In this document: positions 62,763 to 64,000 of the stretch, one piece after another | Layout of the letters: each line of letters begins with the position of its first letter | Position numbering within the stretch: the stretch's first letter is position 1 | Assembly: GCF_027942865.1 (NCBI RefSeq) | Contig: NC_134528.1 | Span: 6,319,586 to 6,383,585, forward strand | DNA from: Odontesthes bonariensis | Lineage: Eukaryota > Chordata > Actinopteri > Atheriniformes > Atherinopsidae | DNA length: 64,000 nucleotides | Direction of reading: 5' to 3' | Translations under genes and position numbers: made by a program | Notes under the pieces: model-generated | The model's database searches: none | Told to the model about the DNA's origin: nothing | The model's input: the letters and a program-made list of their open reading frames with translations, nothing else

Positions 62763-62830
62763 TTTTAAACCGGAAACATCTGAGTAGTAATAAGTCGTAA
62801 TAAGTTGAACGCGGAAGTGTTTGTGCAAGT

Positions 62831-63078
62831 AGCGAATTTAGGAGTAATGTAAAACACAGTTCTGTTCAAAGGGGGCGGGGCTTAGTGACGTCAGCAAAGA
62901 CGTGAATGTGATTACAGCTGGTCTGTTAATAAACACAGAAAGTTTCATTAACCCACGACCTTGAAGTTATTCCATCATGATGTTTGATGGCGAAAGGTCA
63001 GACTTTAAAGCTTAGCCACGCCCACATACTGTGATGTAGCCAAAAATGATAGAACAGTCATCAAAAGAATGTCATCAC
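62831..63078. other. Short spacer after element 2
   Basis: No gene is visible. It includes a CG-containing block (GGGGGCGGGGCTTAGTGACG), which may be the promoter side of the divergent end of element 2. Confidence 0.35.
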
Positions 63079-63138
63079 TGTGATGTCATAATGAGATCAG
63101 ACACACAGTGTGATGTCATAATGAGATCAGACACACAA
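63079..63138. repeat. Two tandem 30-bp units
   Basis: The unit TGTGATGTCATAATGAGATC plus AGACACACAG occurs at 63079-63108 and again at 63109-63138 with one difference in the last base. A related TGTGATGT also occurs just upstream. Confidence 0.9.
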
Positions 63139-63362
63139 TGGCCCTCATTTATCAAGCCGTCGTAGAAAGCATCGTTGATATGAGCGGAGAACTCGTCGTA
63201 CGCAGAGGCTCAAGTGAGATTTACAGAACATGCGTACCACACCAATCCCATCGTAAAACCGAGCGGCTGTTGATAAATCCGGTGGCTGAAATCCATCGTA
63301 ATGATCCTAACCACGCCTTCTACAAAAGGGGGCTGAGAGGCCGCACCTCTAGAATTTGCGAC

Positions 63363-63632
63363 ATGGATAGACGAAAGGCGGCAAAGAAACGCTGTCAACA
63401 GCGTTGACAGCTGGGAGGGCTGTCAACAGCGTTGGCGATGTAAATCGCAGACCGGACGAGGTATGTATTTTCCCCTACTGTGATGGTCAATAAAATGTGA
63501 TAAACTCCAGATTAAATTAAATCTAAAATTGAGCGATGTTTTACTGTTTCTCCAGTAAGATCAGGAAGAAGTTGTCCGATATGAAAAAGAAGGTCGCAGC
63601 TCTCCTACGCTCAGCATGTCACAAACGGGGGG

Positions 63633-63664
<32 letters not shown>

Positions 63665-64000
63665 AGGGTGGCTGGCGTGATCGGAACGACGTCCTCATCG
63701 GTGTGCCAGGGAAACTTGACACTGATGCGCCCATGCTAGAGCTCGAGAATGGTAAGAATGACTGCACACCCAAGACGTTTAAATAAAACAGTTGTATACG
63801 CGGCCCGTCAACATCCGAAGCCTCTGCCTCTGCCTCTGCCCCCCGGTCTGCAGCGTCACACCGGCCAGCCGTGTTAACCACAGAGGTCCTAGAAAGACAA
63901 ACAGAGATCGTGAAGTGGATGATGGCTTTAACACACACCATGCAATCTATCGACAGTACATTGAAAGACATAAATGAAACACTGAAGTCACAGAATAAAT
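63363..64000 (+). pseudogene. NAIF1/Myb-like Harbinger protein relic, partial
   Basis: Exon pieces: MDRRKAAKKR at 63363 with early truncation; RKKLSDMKKKVAALLRS from about 63560 after ctgtttctccag; ERVAGVIG and then, in another frame, GKLDTDAPMLELEN near 63700-63750 followed by a donor. A C-terminal coil (VKWMMALTHTMQSID) lies near 63910-63950. This order matches the Myb/SANT-like partner protein of Harbinger elements. Most of the DNA-binding domain is missing and a G/GGA expansion interrupts the middle, so it is non-functional. The C terminus runs to the window edge. Confidence 0.65.
63627..63665. repeat. G18 run followed by (GGA)n
   Basis: Eighteen consecutive Gs at 63627-63644 run straight into a GGA repeat. 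In the relic gene's frame it would encode a Gly tract followed by a Glu tract. Confidence 0.95.

Larger units (their letters stand above)
56500..62830. mobile_element. ISL2EU-type (PIF/Harbinger superfamily) DNA transposon, element 2, with nested insertions
   Basis: A plus-strand THAP-DDE transposase gene (about 56597-60229) converges on a minus-strand SWIM/YqaJ gene (62762-60486). It differs substantially from element 1, so it is a separate family rather than a duplicate. A MADF-carrying Harbinger-like element (56995-57673) and a LINE fragment (57907-58898) have inserted into the transposase gene. Outer borders are estimates. Confidence 0.8.
63139..64000 (+). mobile_element. PIF/Harbinger-type element relic, cut off by the window end
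   Basis: It opens with GGCCCTCATTTATCAAGCC, a terminus I associate with fish Harbinger-type elements. A nearby GGCTGTTGATAAATCCGG forms a subterminal inverted copy of part of it. Inside is a Myb/NAIF1-like gene relic. The right end lies outside the window. Confidence 0.6.

Overview
The window is eukaryotic, AT-rich nuclear DNA from a vertebrate, almost certainly a ray-finned (teleost) fish. Short exons sit in GT-AG introns and are interspersed with typical fish repeats (Tc1 relics, PIF/Harbinger and ISL2EU-like DNA transposons, L1/Tx1-type LINEs, TTAA-flanked MITEs, a tRNA-like SINE family). No operons, CRISPR arrays or bacterial features are present.

Region 1 (about 1-41 kb) is a tandem, same-strand array of 5-HT3-receptor-like Cys-loop channel genes. 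Three copies look intact: 4698-11286 (452 aa by my splicing), 14466-24181 (465 aa) and 32852-39807 (465 aa). All have ten coding exons with matching phases and almost identical exon lengths. Between copies 2 and 3 lie relics of at least one dead copy: a last-exon relic at about 28985-29199 and an exon 5/exon 6 relic at about 30563-30945. All three live copies lack the loop-B tryptophan of the serotonin box and share an extra cysteine pair, suggesting a 5-HT3C/D/E- or B-like subunit family. Large inverted-repeat elements with TTAA ends sit in their introns and spacers.

Region 2 (about 41.4-45 kb) is lrrc59, an ER/nuclear-envelope leucine-rich-repeat protein gene, apparently intact (323 aa).

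Region 3 (about 46.5-64 kb) is a transposon graveyard. It holds a Tc1 relic; two different ISL2EU-type elements, each with a DDE transposase gene convergent with a SWIM/YqaJ-nuclease gene; a nearly full-length L1/Tx1-type LINE with a 13-bp target-site duplication; and a NAIF1/Myb-like Harbinger gene relic running off the end. The second ISL2EU-type element is itself hit by a 679-bp MADF-carrying Harbinger-like insertion and by a 5'-truncated LINE with a 15-bp duplication.

The first 1.7 kb may be the tail and 3' UTR of an upstream plus-strand gene. All splice models come from reading the sequence and cross-comparing the three paralogues. No search or RNA data were available.
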